Below are positions 8,392 through 17,271 of a stretch of DNA of 64,000 bases, piece after piece (position 1 is the first letter of the stretch; the number at the start of each line of letters is the position of its first letter). The stretch is from the NCBI RefSeq assembly GCF_012726175.1, contig NZ_JAASAD010000019.1:1-64000 (forward strand). The letters run 5' to 3'. Made by a program: the position numbers and the translations under genes. The notes below the pieces were generated by a model that saw only the letters and a program-made list of their open reading frames with translations, ran no database searches and was not told where the DNA came from. The DNA comes from Micromonospora sp. HNM0581. GTDB taxonomy: Bacteria; Actinomycetota; Actinomycetes; Mycobacteriales; Micromonosporaceae.

Positions 8392-8856
8392 ATGGAGGAA
8401 CATCCGCAACTGATGCCGCTGCTGACAGTGGCTGCCGGGCCGATGCGGGGCTGTCGCTTCCGGTTGCCCCAGCGGCCCCAGGTGATCGGCCGGGACCCGA
8501 CCGTCGACATCGTGGTGCACGATCCGCACCTGAGCCGGCGACACGTCGAGATCTGGCGGGCCGGCGAGGGAACCGCACTGGTGGATCTCGGGTCGACGAA
8601 CGGCACCTGGGTGAACGACCGCCGGGCCACCGAGGTCGTCCAGCTCAGTGACGGCGACGTGATACGGGTCGGCTGCACCGAACTGAGATTCTTCGACCCC
8701 GGTGTGGCCCGGACAGACCCGGTGGGCTTCAGTTTCGAGCTGCCCCGTCAGGAGCGTCGTACGACCCGGCCACTGCCTACCACGGTCGCCTCGCCCACGC
8801 TGCCGGGTCGATCCGGCGCATCCGAGACGGCAGCCGTACTCGGCGGCCACCGCTGA
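8392..8856 (+). CDS. FHA domain protein
   Basis: A 154-residue cytoplasmic protein that is essentially one forkhead-associated domain, a phosphothreonine-binding module. The signature residues are present in order: GRD (33-35), SRRH (48-51), DLGSTNGTWVN with STNGT (68-72), and the closing strand VQLSDGDVIRVGCTELRF. A 50-residue Arg/Thr/Pro-rich tail follows. Such proteins read out Ser/Thr kinase signalling in Actinobacteria. No kinase is adjacent, so the partner is unknown. It is divergent from the aldehyde dehydrogenase gene across about 250 nt in which I see no clear sites. Confidence 0.88.
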   Translation: MEEHPQLMPLLTVAAGPMRGCRFRLPQRPQVIGRDPTVDIVVHDPHLSRRHVEIWRAGEGTALVDLGSTNGTWVNDRRATEVVQLSDGDVIRVGCTELRFFDPGVARTDPVGFSFELPRQERRTTRPLPTTVASPTLPGRSGASETAAVLGGHR

Positions 8857-9019
8857 CAACCAGGCCCCGGCCAGCCCAGGTCACCGCCCCGGCCCGACGG
8901 CGTGAGGTGCCGGCCCTGCATCCCACGCAGTCGGATGGATACCGACCACAAGCGCCGGCCCGGACACGTGGGGCTCCGCCACATGGACCGGCGGTGGCGG
9001 TCGTGGCAGCATCCCGCGG

Positions 9020-10090
9020 ATGGAAACCCAGCAGCAGGTCGTCACCGCGAACGGGGTCACGCAGGCCGTCCGGGTGACCGGACCTGTCGACGGCGTGCCG
9101 GTTCTGCTCGTACACGGCAACTGCTCCTCGGCAGCCTTCTGGGAGCCACTGGTCCGCCGCCTGCCGGAGACCCTGCGGGTGGTCGCCCCGGACCTGCGCG
9201 GCTACGGTGCCTCCCAGCCGGCCCCGGTCGACGCCACCCGTGGCCTGACCGACTTCGCCGACGACGTGGCGGCACTGCTCGACGAGCCCTCGCTCTTCGC
9301 CCAGGGCAGCCGACCCGTGCTGGTCGGCCACTCACTAGGCGGCGGAGTGGCGATGCGCCTGCTGGTGGACCACCCCGACCGGATCGCCGGGGTGCTGCTG
9401 GCGGCGCCGGTCTCTCCGTACGGCTTCGGGGCCACCCGCGACCTGACGGGCAACCCGACCACGCCCGACCTCGCCGGCTCCGGCGCGGGCACGGCGAACG
9501 GCGACTTCGTCGCGCGACTCGCTGCCGGCGACCGCAGTACCGAGGCACCGACCAGCCCGCGTAGTGTGCTGCGGACCGCGTACGTCAACGAGCCCGCCTG
9601 CCTCGGCGACGACGAGGAACTGCTGCTCGACAGCCTGCTCTCCACCGCGACCGGCACGGACAACTACCCCGGTGACGTGACAGGGTCGCCCAACTGGCCG
9701 GGAAGCGCTCCCGGCGATCGTGGCGTCCTCAATGCGCTCGCACGCTTCCGGGTCGCCGAGGAACTCGTGGCCGTGACGCCCAAGCCTCCGGTCACCTGGA
9801 TCCGCGGTGACGCCGACGTGATCGTCTCTGACACCTCACTGTTCGATCTCGCGCAGCTCGGGGCGCTCGGAGTGGTGCCCGGCTGGCCCGGGCCGCAGGA
9901 CTGCCCGCCACAGCCGATGATCGGGCAGACCCGGGCGGTGCTCAACCGGTACGCCTTGGCTGGCGGCAACTACCGGGAGGTGGCTCTGCCCGGCTGCGGG
10001 CACAGCCCACACCTGGAACGCCCTGCCGAGTTCGTCGCGGAACTGCTCACCCTGGTCGAGGCCGTCACGGTCGACGGCACGCCGCGCTGA
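9020..10090 (+). CDS. Alpha/beta hydrolase
   Basis: A 356-residue single-domain hydrolase. The oxyanion-hole motif LLVHGN (29-34) is followed by the nucleophile elbow GHSLGG with Ser105. A long lid insertion lies around 130-240. The likely Asp is in RGDADVIVSD and the catalytic His in GCGHSPHLERP near the C-terminus. The fold and full triad make enzymatic activity likely, but esters, lactones or epoxides cannot be told apart from sequence. It stands alone between the FHA gene and the tandem dehydrogenase gene. No signal peptide is present. Confidence 0.88.
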   Translation: METQQQVVTANGVTQAVRVTGPVDGVPVLLVHGNCSSAAFWEPLVRRLPETLRVVAPDLRGYGASQPAPVDATRGLTDFADDVAALLDEPSLFAQGSRPVLVGHSLGGGVAMRLLVDHPDRIAGVLLAAPVSPYGFGATRDLTGNPTTPDLAGSGAGTANGDFVARLAAGDRSTEAPTSPRSVLRTAYVNEPACLGDDEELLLDSLLSTATGTDNYPGDVTGSPNWPGSAPGDRGVLNALARFRVAEELVAVTPKPPVTWIRGDADVIVSDTSLFDLAQLGALGVVPGWPGPQDCPPQPMIGQTRAVLNRYALAGGNYREVALPGCGHSPHLERPAEFVAELLTLVEAVTVDGTPR

Positions 10091-10196
10091 GCCGTCCGAC
10101 CCTTCGCGACCAGCCGAACGGGTAAACCAGGGCATCGGTGACATGTGCCACGACTCCTCGACAACCCTGTGTCACATGGCAGACTCGCGCGCATGA

Positions 10197-10214
10197 CCTG
10201 AGCGGCCGTTCAGC
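10197..10214. promoter_or_regulatory. Acyl-CoA regulon palindrome, site 2
   Basis: CCTGAGCGGCCGTTCAGC contains the near-perfect palindrome CTGAGCGGCCGTTCAG and ends 31 nt before the tandem dehydrogenase ATG. It agrees with site 4 at 14 of 18 positions. Its position between any promoter and the start fits a repressor site. Confidence 0.55.
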
Positions 10215-10245
10215 TCGGCCGTATCGTGGCAGGACATCGGGAGGC

Positions 10246-11970
10246 ATGAACGTGGCGCGCGAGTTCACCAGCGTGGGTGTGGTGGGTCTGGGCACCATGG
10301 GTGCCGGCATCGTCGAGGTCTTCGCCCGCCACGGCATCGACGTGGTGGCCGTCGAGATCTCCGACGTCGCACTCGACCGTGGGCGGGCGATCCTCACCAG
10401 CTCGACGGAGAGGGCGGTGGCCCGCGGGAAACTCACCGAGGCCGACCGGGACACCCTGCTGGCCCGAGTCACCTTCGCCGTCGGACTGGACGCGTTGCAC
10501 TCGGTCGACCTGGTGATCGAGGCGGTACCCGAGTACCTCGACCTCAAGCGGCGGATCTTCGCCGAGCTGGACCGGGTCTGCAAGCCCGAAGCGATCCTCG
10601 CCACCAACACGTCGTCGCTGAGCGTCACAGAGATCTCCGTGGCCACCAGTCGCCCCGACCAGGTGGTCGGCATCCACTTCTTCAATCCGGCTCCGGTGAT
10701 GAAGCTGGTCGAGGTGGTCCGCACTGTGGTCACCTCGGCCGAGGTGGTAGCGGACGTGGAAGCCCTGTGCGGGCGGCTCGGCAAGGTTGATGTCACCATC
10801 AGCGACCGGGCCGGTTTCATCGCCAACGCATTGCTCTTCGGCTACCTGAACCACGCCGTCGGCATGTTCGAATGCCGGTACGCCGCCCGCGAGGACATCG
10901 ACGCCGCCATGAAGCTCGGCTGCGGGCTACCCATGGGGCCGCTCGCGCTGCTGGACCTGATCGGTCTGGACACCGCTTACGAGATCCTGGACACCATGTA
11001 CCGGCGGGGTGGCCGGGACCGTCGGCACACCCCGGTGCCGCTGCTCAAGCAGATGGTGACCGCTGGACTGCTCGGACGGAAAACCGGCCGGGGCTTCTAC
11101 ACCTACGAGGGGCCTGGCTCCTCGAAGGTCGTACCGGACGAGCAGACGCCGACCGCGACGGAGCTGGCACCGGTCGACGTGGCGACAACCCGAATCGGCG
11201 TGGTGGGGTCATCGACGACGGCCACCGGGATCGTCGAGGCCTTCGCCGGGGCCGGCTACGAGGTGGTGTCGGTGTCCACGGGCGGGCTCAGCGCACCCGG
11301 CCGGGACGGTGGTACCGGCCGGGTCACCTGGGCGGCGATGCTGGACCAGTTGGCCGACGTCGACCTGGTGGTCGAGGCCACGGCCGAGGAGCCCAACGCC
11401 CGAAAGGCCCTCTTCGCCAGCCTCGACGAGATCTGCAAGCCGGGTGCGGTGCTGGCCACCGCCACCGCCGCGCTGCCGGTGATCGATTTGGCGATGGCCA
11501 CCCGACGCTCGGCCGCCGTGGTGGGTCTGCACTTTCCCGGGCCGGCCCCGGCGACGCCGCTCGTCGAGATCGTCAGGACGATCCGTACCTCCGCCGAGAC
11601 CGTCGCCACCGCTCAGGCGGTCACCGCCAGCTTGGGTAGGACCGGTGTGGTCTGCGCAGACCGCTCCGGTTTCATCGTCAACGCGCTGCTGTTCCCGTAC
11701 CTGAACGACGCGGTGCGGATGCTGGAGGCCGGCTACTCCACCGTCAACGACATCGACCACGCGATGAAGCTGGGATGCGGCTACCCGGTGGGCCCGTTCG
11801 AGCTGCTCGACATGGTGGGCCTGGACGTGGCGCTTGCCGTACAACGTGGGCTGTACCTGGAGCTACGCGAGCCCGGCCTGGCCCCCACCCCGTTGCTGGA
11901 ACATCTGGTCACCGCCGGCTACCTGGGGCGGAGGTCCGGCCGTGGTTTCCGCGACCACACCCACCGCTGA
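10246..11970 (+). CDS. Tandem-duplicated 3-hydroxyacyl-CoA dehydrogenase
   Basis: A 574-residue protein made of two head-to-tail copies of a 3-hydroxyacyl-CoA dehydrogenase. Copy 1 (about 1-287) is complete: Rossmann VVGLGTMGAG, substrate loop ATNTSSLSVTE, catalytic GIHFFNPAPVMKLVEV and C-terminal GFIANALLFGYLN. Copy 2 (about 312-574) has a shortened Rossmann half whose glycine motif has become VGSSTTATG. The Ser/Asn of the substrate loop is lost (ATATAALPV), while the His (GLHFPGPAP), Glu (LVEI) and C-terminal Asn (VNALLF) remain. Copy 2 may therefore serve for dimerisation or acyl binding rather than catalysis. The start is ATG at 10246 behind GGGAGG. A shared acyl-CoA operator lies 31 nt upstream. 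Similar long forms exist in other actinomycetes. Confidence 0.93.
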   Translation: MNVAREFTSVGVVGLGTMGAGIVEVFARHGIDVVAVEISDVALDRGRAILTSSTERAVARGKLTEADRDTLLARVTFAVGLDALHSVDLVIEAVPEYLDLKRRIFAELDRVCKPEAILATNTSSLSVTEISVATSRPDQVVGIHFFNPAPVMKLVEVVRTVVTSAEVVADVEALCGRLGKVDVTISDRAGFIANALLFGYLNHAVGMFECRYAAREDIDAAMKLGCGLPMGPLALLDLIGLDTAYEILDTMYRRGGRDRRHTPVPLLKQMVTAGLLGRKTGRGFYTYEGPGSSKVVPDEQTPTATELAPVDVATTRIGVVGSSTTATGIVEAFAGAGYEVVSVSTGGLSAPGRDGGTGRVTWAAMLDQLADVDLVVEATAEEPNARKALFASLDEICKPGAVLATATAALPVIDLAMATRRSAAVVGLHFPGPAPATPLVEIVRTIRTSAETVATAQAVTASLGRTGVVCADRSGFIVNALLFPYLNDAVRMLEAGYSTVNDIDHAMKLGCGYPVGPFELLDMVGLDVALAVQRGLYLELREPGLAPTPLLEHLVTAGYLGRRSGRGFRDHTHR

Positions 11971-11992
11971 CCGGGGCGCGGCCGTTCACCCG

Positions 11993-11998
11993 TACGCT
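11993..11998 (+). promoter_or_regulatory. Probable -10 element for leaderless transcript
   Basis: TACGCT ends 7 nt before the GTG start at 12006, which has no Shine-Dalgarno. The spacing matches a leaderless promoter for the two-gene unit that follows. Confidence 0.4.
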
Positions 11999-12005
11999 TG
12001 ACGAC

Positions 12006-12335
12006 GTGAGTCCGCGTCGCAACCGTCCCCGCCGTGACGAGGGGATGCACGTCGACATCGAGCGCGCCCGGCACGGCGTCGCCACGGTCCAACAGTGGCG
12101 CGACGGTCAGTGGCAGGTGCGTGGCATCAGCGGCGGCGCGTCCACCAAGACGTACCGCTGCCCCGGATGCGACCAGGAGATCCGGCCCGGGGTGGCGCAC
12201 GTCGTGGCCTGGCCAGCGGACGGCCGGGGTGACCTCACCGACCGGCGGCACTGGCACACCGGCTGCTGGCGGGCACGCGACAGGCGGGCCCCGGTGATTC
12301 AGCGTGGTCACCGCAACGGGAGACTCGAGGCATGA
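12006..12335 (+). CDS. Small CxxC/His zinc-ribbon-like conserved protein
   Basis: A 109-residue basic protein of a family conserved in actinomycetes and often labelled ATP/GTP-binding, although no P-loop is visible. The central segment YRCPGCDQEI has a CxxC pair and the later RRHWHTGCW supplies His and Cys, so one zinc site is plausible. The N-terminus (SPRRNRPRRDEG) and C-terminus are Arg-rich, suggesting nucleic-acid contact. Start GTG 12006 was chosen because a -10-like hexamer precedes it. Its stop overlaps the next ATG by 4 nt, so it is coupled to an alpha/beta hydrolase. The function is unknown. Confidence 0.82.
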   Translation: MSPRRNRPRRDEGMHVDIERARHGVATVQQWRDGQWQVRGISGGASTKTYRCPGCDQEIRPGVAHVVAWPADGRGDLTDRRHWHTGCWRARDRRAPVIQRGHRNGRLEA

Positions 12336-13141
12336 GCACACCGATCCGCGCCTCCTCGATCCTGCCCGGGCATCGGGAGGACATCGAGCTGCACACCGCA
12401 GACGACCTGCGGTTGGTCGGCGAGCTGGCCCGCCCGGTCGACCGGGAACCGGCCGCCACCCTGATCTGCCTGCACCCGCTGCCCACCCACGGCGGGATGA
12501 TGGACAGCCACATCTTCCGTAAGGCTGCCTGGCGGCTACCCGCCCTGGCGGACGTGGCGGTTCTCCGGTTCAACACGCGGGGCACCAGCAGCGTACGCGG
12601 CACCAGCGAAGGCAGCTTCGACTCCGCCGTCGGCGAGCGCTTCGACGTCGCCGCGGCGATCGAGTACGCCGAGTTCCACGAGTTGCCGAACGTCTGGCTG
12701 CTCGGTTGGTCGTTCGGCACCGACCTGGTGTTGCGCTACGGCTGCGACCCGGCGGTGAACGGCGCGATCCTGCTCTCCCCACCGTTGCGCTACTCCGGTC
12801 GGTCGGACCTCGCCGAGTGGGCAGAGTCCGGCAAGCCGCTCACCGCGCTGGTGCCGGAGTTCGACGACTACCTGCGCCCGGAGCAGGCCCGCGAGCAGTT
12901 CGCGGCGGTGCCACAGGCCGAGGTCGTCGGTGTACCCGGTGCCAAGCATCTCTGGGTCGGCGACTCCGAGACCGTGCTGGACGAGGTGGTCCGGCGGGTG
13001 AACCCGTCGGTGTCGGTGCCGCTGCCGACCACCTGGGACGGGCCGATGCAGACCGGTGACGCCAGTGCGTACGCCGACCGGACGGTCGCCGCGTACGCTG
13101 ACACCCCGATTTCGGGCCCACCCCAACGTCAGGCCGACTGA
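12332..13141 (+). CDS. Alpha/beta hydrolase, short dienelactone-hydrolase-like
   Basis: A 269-residue cytoplasmic hydrolase. The oxyanion segment CLHPLPTHGGMMDSHIF is followed by RFNTRGTSSVRGTSEG and the nucleophile elbow GWSFGTD, with the catalytic His probably in GAKHLWVGD near 205-215. The arrangement resembles the alpha/beta family that includes small esterases and dienelactone-hydrolase relatives. The substrate is unknown. It overlaps the zinc-ribbon gene by ATGA and the two are co-translated. The last 45 residues are low-complexity and Thr/Ala-rich. It is convergent with the coiled-coil gene, with about 160 nt of featureless spacer. Confidence 0.88.
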   Translation: MSTPIRASSILPGHREDIELHTADDLRLVGELARPVDREPAATLICLHPLPTHGGMMDSHIFRKAAWRLPALADVAVLRFNTRGTSSVRGTSEGSFDSAVGERFDVAAAIEYAEFHELPNVWLLGWSFGTDLVLRYGCDPAVNGAILLSPPLRYSGRSDLAEWAESGKPLTALVPEFDDYLRPEQAREQFAAVPQAEVVGVPGAKHLWVGDSETVLDEVVRRVNPSVSVPLPTTWDGPMQTGDASAYADRTVAAYADTPISGPPQRQAD

Positions 13142-13301
13142 ACACCGCACGTCCGGCACCAGAGGTCGTGTTGCGTGCACGCTCTCAGCTCGACAGGGTG
13201 GGAGCACCGTCACCCCTGAGCCGGACCCGTCCACCCACCGACCCACCCAGGTCAAGGGGCTCGCCGGAGAAGCGTGTGCGGCGGAGGACCGGTGCGGTGC
13301 G

Positions 13302-15419
13302 TCAGTCGGAGATGACTTTGCTGGGCTTGGCGCTGCGTTCGTCCGTGGTTGGTTTGGTAGGACGCTTGCCGTTCTCGCCGGTACTGGTGATCTTCGTCGG
13401 GGTGGCACCTCGGCCCCCTTCACCGGGGACCGCCGCCACCGTCGGTTCGCCCTCCACTCCCTCGCTCGCGGTTCCGCCGTCGACGGTTGTCGGCTCGGCC
13501 ACCGGCCTGGCCAGCGGAGAATCCTCGACCGTGGTGACCGGTTCCGCCACCGGTCTCGCCGGCCCCTTGTCCCCGGGATCGCCGGACGGAGCAGCAGCCG
13601 GCGTGTCACCGGAGGTTCGGACGCCGTTCACTGAGCTGCCGGTGGGGCGTGCCCCGTTCGTGGACCTGCCGGCGGACGAGGACAGGGGTGTGGTCGACGC
13701 GGTGGACGCTGAGGTGGCCTGCAAGCGCAGACCGAGTAGCTTACGCTCCAACTCGTCGGACTCCTGCCGGGATTTCCATGTCTCCTGGCGCAGGTCGGCG
13801 AGCTGCTGTTGGGCTTTGGCGATCTCCAGCATCACCTGCGCGAGCTGCTGCCGGCTCGCCGCCGCCTCCTGCTGAGTGGCGGCCAGGTGCTGTTGGGTGG
13901 TGGCCAGGTGCTGTTGGGTGGTGGCTGCGTACTCCTCGAACTGGCGGCGGGACGAGGCGACGTACTCGTCGGCTTCGCGCCGCACCGCGGTGACGTGCTC
14001 GTCGGCTTCGCGTCGGGTGGCGGTGGCGTACTCGTCGGCTTCGCGCCGCTTCGTGGCCGACTCGGCCTCCGACTGGCGCAGCAACTCACCGGCCTGCTCC
14101 TGCGCCCGCCCCAGGACGTCTGCGGCCTCCTGCTCGGCGGTCCGGCGAATCTGGTCGGCACCCTGCTCGATCTCGTTCTTCCGCGCCGTGTACTCCGATT
14201 CCAGCTGCGCCCTACGGGTTTCGAAGCCGGACTCCATCTCGGCGGTACGGGCACGGGTCCGCTCGTCCAACTCGGTGTTGCGGGTCTTGTACTGCTTCTC
14301 CAACTGGTCGCGGCGGGTGGTGAACTCGCGTTCGGCGGTGGCCTTGCGCTCGGTCAACTCCTGGTCGGCCGCCTCGCGTCGGCTGTTGACCTCCTTCTCC
14401 ACCCCGGCCCGCCAGGCACCCAGTTCCTGCTGCGCCTGTGCACGGGCCTGCTGCACGTACGCCTCGGTCTCGCTGCGCATCCGTTCGGCGTACGCCTCGG
14501 TCTCGACGCGGGTGTGCTTCGCAGCCTCGGTCGCCTGGGCCTTCAACCGCTCGGCTTCCTGGCGGGCCTTGTCACGGGCGGCCCGGCCGGCCTCGGCGGC
14601 GTCGTCGATGATCTGCTTGGCCTCTTGTTGGGCCTTTGCGTGGGTGGCCCGGCCCGCCTCGGTGGCCTGATCGACAAGCCGTCGCGACTCGTGCTGCGCC
14701 TTCGCGTGCACCTCCTTGGCGGCGTCGCGAAGCTGGACCGCCTCCTGTTGCGCGGTGGCAAGCACCTCACGGGCCGCGTCGCGCAGCTTGGTCGCCTCCT
14801 GCTGGGCCCGACTGTGAATCTCCTTGGCGGCGTCCCGTAGCTGCGTCGCCTCCTGCTGGGCTCGGGCCATCGCCTCCTGAGCCGACTTGCGCAGCCGGGC
14901 GGCCTCCTCCTTCGCCGACCTCGCGGCGGCTTCCGACTCGGCCCGACGTGCGGCGGCCTGCCGCTCCTCCTCGCTTCGACGGGCGGCCAAGGCGATCTCG
15001 AAGTCCTTGAGCGCGGTGGCCGCCGCGACGCGGGCCTCCTCGATGATGTGTTCGGCGGCGGCTCGCCGGGCCTCGATCTCCTCGTTGGCGGCGGCGAGGA
15101 TGTCCTCAGCCTGTTCCTCGGCCAGCGAGAGGATCTGTTCCACCCGGGGCCCGAGGTGCCGGAAGGCGGCCCGGTCGACGACCCCGACCTGTCTGCGCAC
15201 CTGGGCGAGGTCACGTTGCAGCACCTCGACCTGGCCGGCCAGCTTGTGGATCTGGGTGTACGCCTGCTCCCGTTCGGCCGCGAGCGCGGCGATCTCGTGC
15301 TCCGCACGGGCGACGTACCGGTCGACCTGTCGTTTCTCGTACCCCCGCAGGGCGGACTCGAAGCTGGGCTCCGTGGTCACGTCCCCGCCGAGAGCGAACA
15401 GTTCCTCGCCGTGCGACAT
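13302..15419 (-). CDS. Large coiled-coil cytoskeletal protein (Scy/FilP-related)
   Basis: A 705-residue, almost wholly helical protein. Residues 20-75 hold a DivIVA-like head (SALRGYEKRQVDRYVARAE), then LGPRVEQILSLAEEQAEDI, which the neighbouring FilP-like protein shares. The rod (about 100-560) has heptads and an 18-residue repeat of the form QQEATQLRDAAKEIHSRA in at least five degenerate copies. The last 140 residues are disordered Pro/Thr/Gly. In Streptomyces the long rod Scy and FilP form the tip-organising assembly with DivIVA, and this locus seems syntenic with theirs. This protein is half the length of Scy and its head is more FilP-like, so direct orthology is uncertain. It has a hairpin-separated transcript from the FilP gene. 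Confidence 0.8.
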   Translation of the reverse strand: MSHGEELFALGGDVTTEPSFESALRGYEKRQVDRYVARAEHEIAALAAEREQAYTQIHKLAGQVEVLQRDLAQVRRQVGVVDRAAFRHLGPRVEQILSLAEEQAEDILAAANEEIEARRAAAEHIIEEARVAAATALKDFEIALAARRSEEERQAAARRAESEAAARSAKEEAARLRKSAQEAMARAQQEATQLRDAAKEIHSRAQQEATKLRDAAREVLATAQQEAVQLRDAAKEVHAKAQHESRRLVDQATEAGRATHAKAQQEAKQIIDDAAEAGRAARDKARQEAERLKAQATEAAKHTRVETEAYAERMRSETEAYVQQARAQAQQELGAWRAGVEKEVNSRREAADQELTERKATAEREFTTRRDQLEKQYKTRNTELDERTRARTAEMESGFETRRAQLESEYTARKNEIEQGADQIRRTAEQEAADVLGRAQEQAGELLRQSEAESATKRREADEYATATRREADEHVTAVRREADEYVASSRRQFEEYAATTQQHLATTQQHLAATQQEAAASRQQLAQVMLEIAKAQQQLADLRQETWKSRQESDELERKLLGLRLQATSASTASTTPLSSSAGRSTNGARPTGSSVNGVRTSGDTPAAAPSGDPGDKGPARPVAEPVTTVEDSPLARPVAEPTTVDGGTASEGVEGEPTVAAVPGEGGRGATPTKITSTGENGKRPTKPTTDERSAKPSKVISD

Positions 15420-15515
15420 GCTCCCATCCTCACACGCATCAGGCCCTCCTGGGGCGATACGGACGCCCAGGATAGGAGGTACTTCACACGGATCGGAGCG
15501 AGCCCGAGACGCATG

Positions 15516-15559
15516 ACGGCGTGAGGTGACACCGGGTTACCGGTGTCACCTCACGCCGT
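15516..15559. terminator. 20-bp perfect hairpin terminator
   Basis: Arms 15516-15535 and 15540-15559 are perfect reverse complements over 20 bp with a GTTA loop. There is no T-tract on either side. It starts 27 nt past the stop of the leftward FilP-like gene, so it should separate that transcript from the downstream coiled-coil gene. Confidence 0.85.
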
Positions 15560-15585
15560 AGAACATGCCCCTGTGCGGAGTCGGC

Positions 15586-16866
15586 TCAGCTGGCCGACTC
15601 GGCGGTGATGCGCTTGTCGGAGTCCTCCTCCTTGACGTCTTCCGCCTTCGTGGCCTCGACCTTGGCAACCACCGCGTCGGCCACACCCGGCACCAGGCCG
15701 GCGAGGCCGGCGAGGCTGGAGCGGATCTGGACGAGTTGAGCGGTGACGGCATCCTTCTGCCGGGTGAGGTCCTCGACCTCGCGGTTGGCCGCCTGGGTGG
15801 TCAGTTCGGCCTCGGTGCGGGCCTCGTTGAGCAGACGCTGCGACTCGGCGCGGGCCTCGTTGAGCGTCCGCTCGGCCAGCGCCTTGGCCTTCTCCACCGT
15901 CTCGGTCGCGTTGCGCTCCGACTCGACCCGGCGGGCCTCGGCGCGCTGCTCGATCTCCTTGGCCCGATCCTGCGCGGCCCGGGCCCGCTGCTCGGCCTCG
16001 TTCACCAGCTTCTGGGTCTGGGCGACCTGAGCTGCGTGCCGCTCCGACTCCTCCCGCTCGGCCTTCTCCCGCCGCTCGGCGAGCTGCAACTCCAGAGCCT
16101 GGAGATCCTTGTCGCGCTTGTCGCGGGCATCGGTGAGCAGCTTCGTCGCCTCGGCGCGCTTCTCCTCGGCTTCGCGGGCGGCCTTGGCCCGCTGCTGGGT
16201 GATCTCACGCTCGGCGGTGGCCCGCAGGGTGGCGACCTCGCGCTCCACTGTGGACTTCAGCTCGGCGACCTCGTGCGCGGTCACCGTACGTAGCTGCTTG
16301 GTCTCCCGTTCGGCATCGGCGCGCAGGGTGTCGGCCTCGCGGCGGGCCTGGACGCGGACCTCGGCAGCCTCGCGCTCGGCGGCGGTACGGACGTTGCCCG
16401 CTTCCCGCTCGGCGGTCGCCTTCATCGCCGCGGCCTCGGCGCGCGCCTTGTCGGTGATCTCCCGCGCTTCGAGGCGCGCGGCGGAGAGGATGCCCTCCGA
16501 CTCGCGCTTGGCCTCGTTGCGGTGGTCGTTGGCCTGCTCCTCGGCGAGCCGGAGGATCTGCTCGACCCGGGTGCCGAGGCCGGACAGCGTGGGCCGGCTG
16601 TTCTCCTCGAGCTGTTTGTTGGTGTCGGTGAGCTTCTGCTCAAGGGCAGTGAGTCGCTGCTCGGACTGCCGGAGCCGGCGCTGCGCGTCGTTGAGTGCCT
16701 GCTCGGCGTCGGCGCGGTCCTTGTTGGCCTGGCTCAGCGCGGCGTTGAGCCGGCCGATGAAGTCGTCGACCTGACCTGTGTTGTATCCGCGCAGGCCAAC
16801 CGTGAAATCTGGCTGCGAGTTCGCGTTATCGAAGAACGCGAGAGGGGAGGACTGCTGCTGGGGCAT
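15586..16866 (-). CDS. filP: FilP-type intermediate-filament-like coiled-coil protein
   Basis: A 426-residue protein with a short head containing FTVGLRGYNTGQVDDFIGRLN, then GLGTRVEQILRLAEEQANDHRNEAKR, which I recall as nearly the same block in Streptomyces FilP. A long Ala/Arg/Glu rod of heptads follows (to about 360) and then AVTAQLVQIRSSLAGLAG, again FilP-like. FilP forms filaments that stiffen hyphae and interacts with DivIVA and Scy. The rod is longer than in Streptomyces FilP (about 310 residues). The gene lies beside methylmalonyl-CoA epimerase, as I recall for SCO5396-5398. A strong hairpin follows the stop. Confidence 0.82.
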   Translation of the reverse strand: MPQQQSSPLAFFDNANSQPDFTVGLRGYNTGQVDDFIGRLNAALSQANKDRADAEQALNDAQRRLRQSEQRLTALEQKLTDTNKQLEENSRPTLSGLGTRVEQILRLAEEQANDHRNEAKRESEGILSAARLEAREITDKARAEAAAMKATAEREAGNVRTAAEREAAEVRVQARREADTLRADAERETKQLRTVTAHEVAELKSTVEREVATLRATAEREITQQRAKAAREAEEKRAEATKLLTDARDKRDKDLQALELQLAERREKAEREESERHAAQVAQTQKLVNEAEQRARAAQDRAKEIEQRAEARRVESERNATETVEKAKALAERTLNEARAESQRLLNEARTEAELTTQAANREVEDLTRQKDAVTAQLVQIRSSLAGLAGLVPGVADAVVAKVEATKAEDVKEEDSDKRITAESAS

Positions 16867-17271
16867 TGGGACATACTGGCAGACTCCCTGGGGTGCTTCG
16901 CAAGAGCGTGCCGTCCTTTGCCGCCGGTATTACCGGGTCGACCCCGCACGGCGGCCGACCACCGGGGCGACACCGGGGCAGCAGGCGATCTTGCCAGCTC
17001 CGGGGAAGCCGGATGGCACGGAGCGTGAGGTGGAAATGGGCCGTGGCGGGATCGCGCACGGCCCATTGTTTCCCGCGTCTTGTTTCCCGTGTCGTCCGAT
17101 CGCGCGAATGGGCGTCCGGTCGCCCGTGTGGATAGCTAATCGGCGATCACCGAATGGCCATCGGTGTATCCGCCGTCAGGTCAGCGTCGGTTGATCGCCT
17201 CGGGCGTGGCGGGCGCACCTTCGTGCCCGGCGGCGGGCGGTTCCGGCTGGCCCGCGTGCCGGCGCGCCAGG
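16867..17271. other. 405-nt intergenic region upstream of filP
   Basis: No convincing gene. It must hold the leftward filP promoter. The one structure I see is an inverted repeat ATGGGCCGT (17036-17044) / ACGGCCCAT (17058-17066) with a 13-nt spacer, which could terminate epimerase transcription or act as an operator. The short open frames here lack coding character. Confidence 0.5.

Noticed and set aside
13809..14840. Leucine/glycine-rich frame opposite the coiled-coil gene
   Set aside because: It is the reverse of heptad-repeat codons (Glu/Ala/Gln read as Leu/Gly/Val) and has no start signal.
17036..17066. 9-bp inverted repeat upstream of filP
   Set aside because: Could be an operator or terminator, but the 13-nt spacer and lack of conservation data leave no basis for a specific claim; noted only in the intergenic entry.
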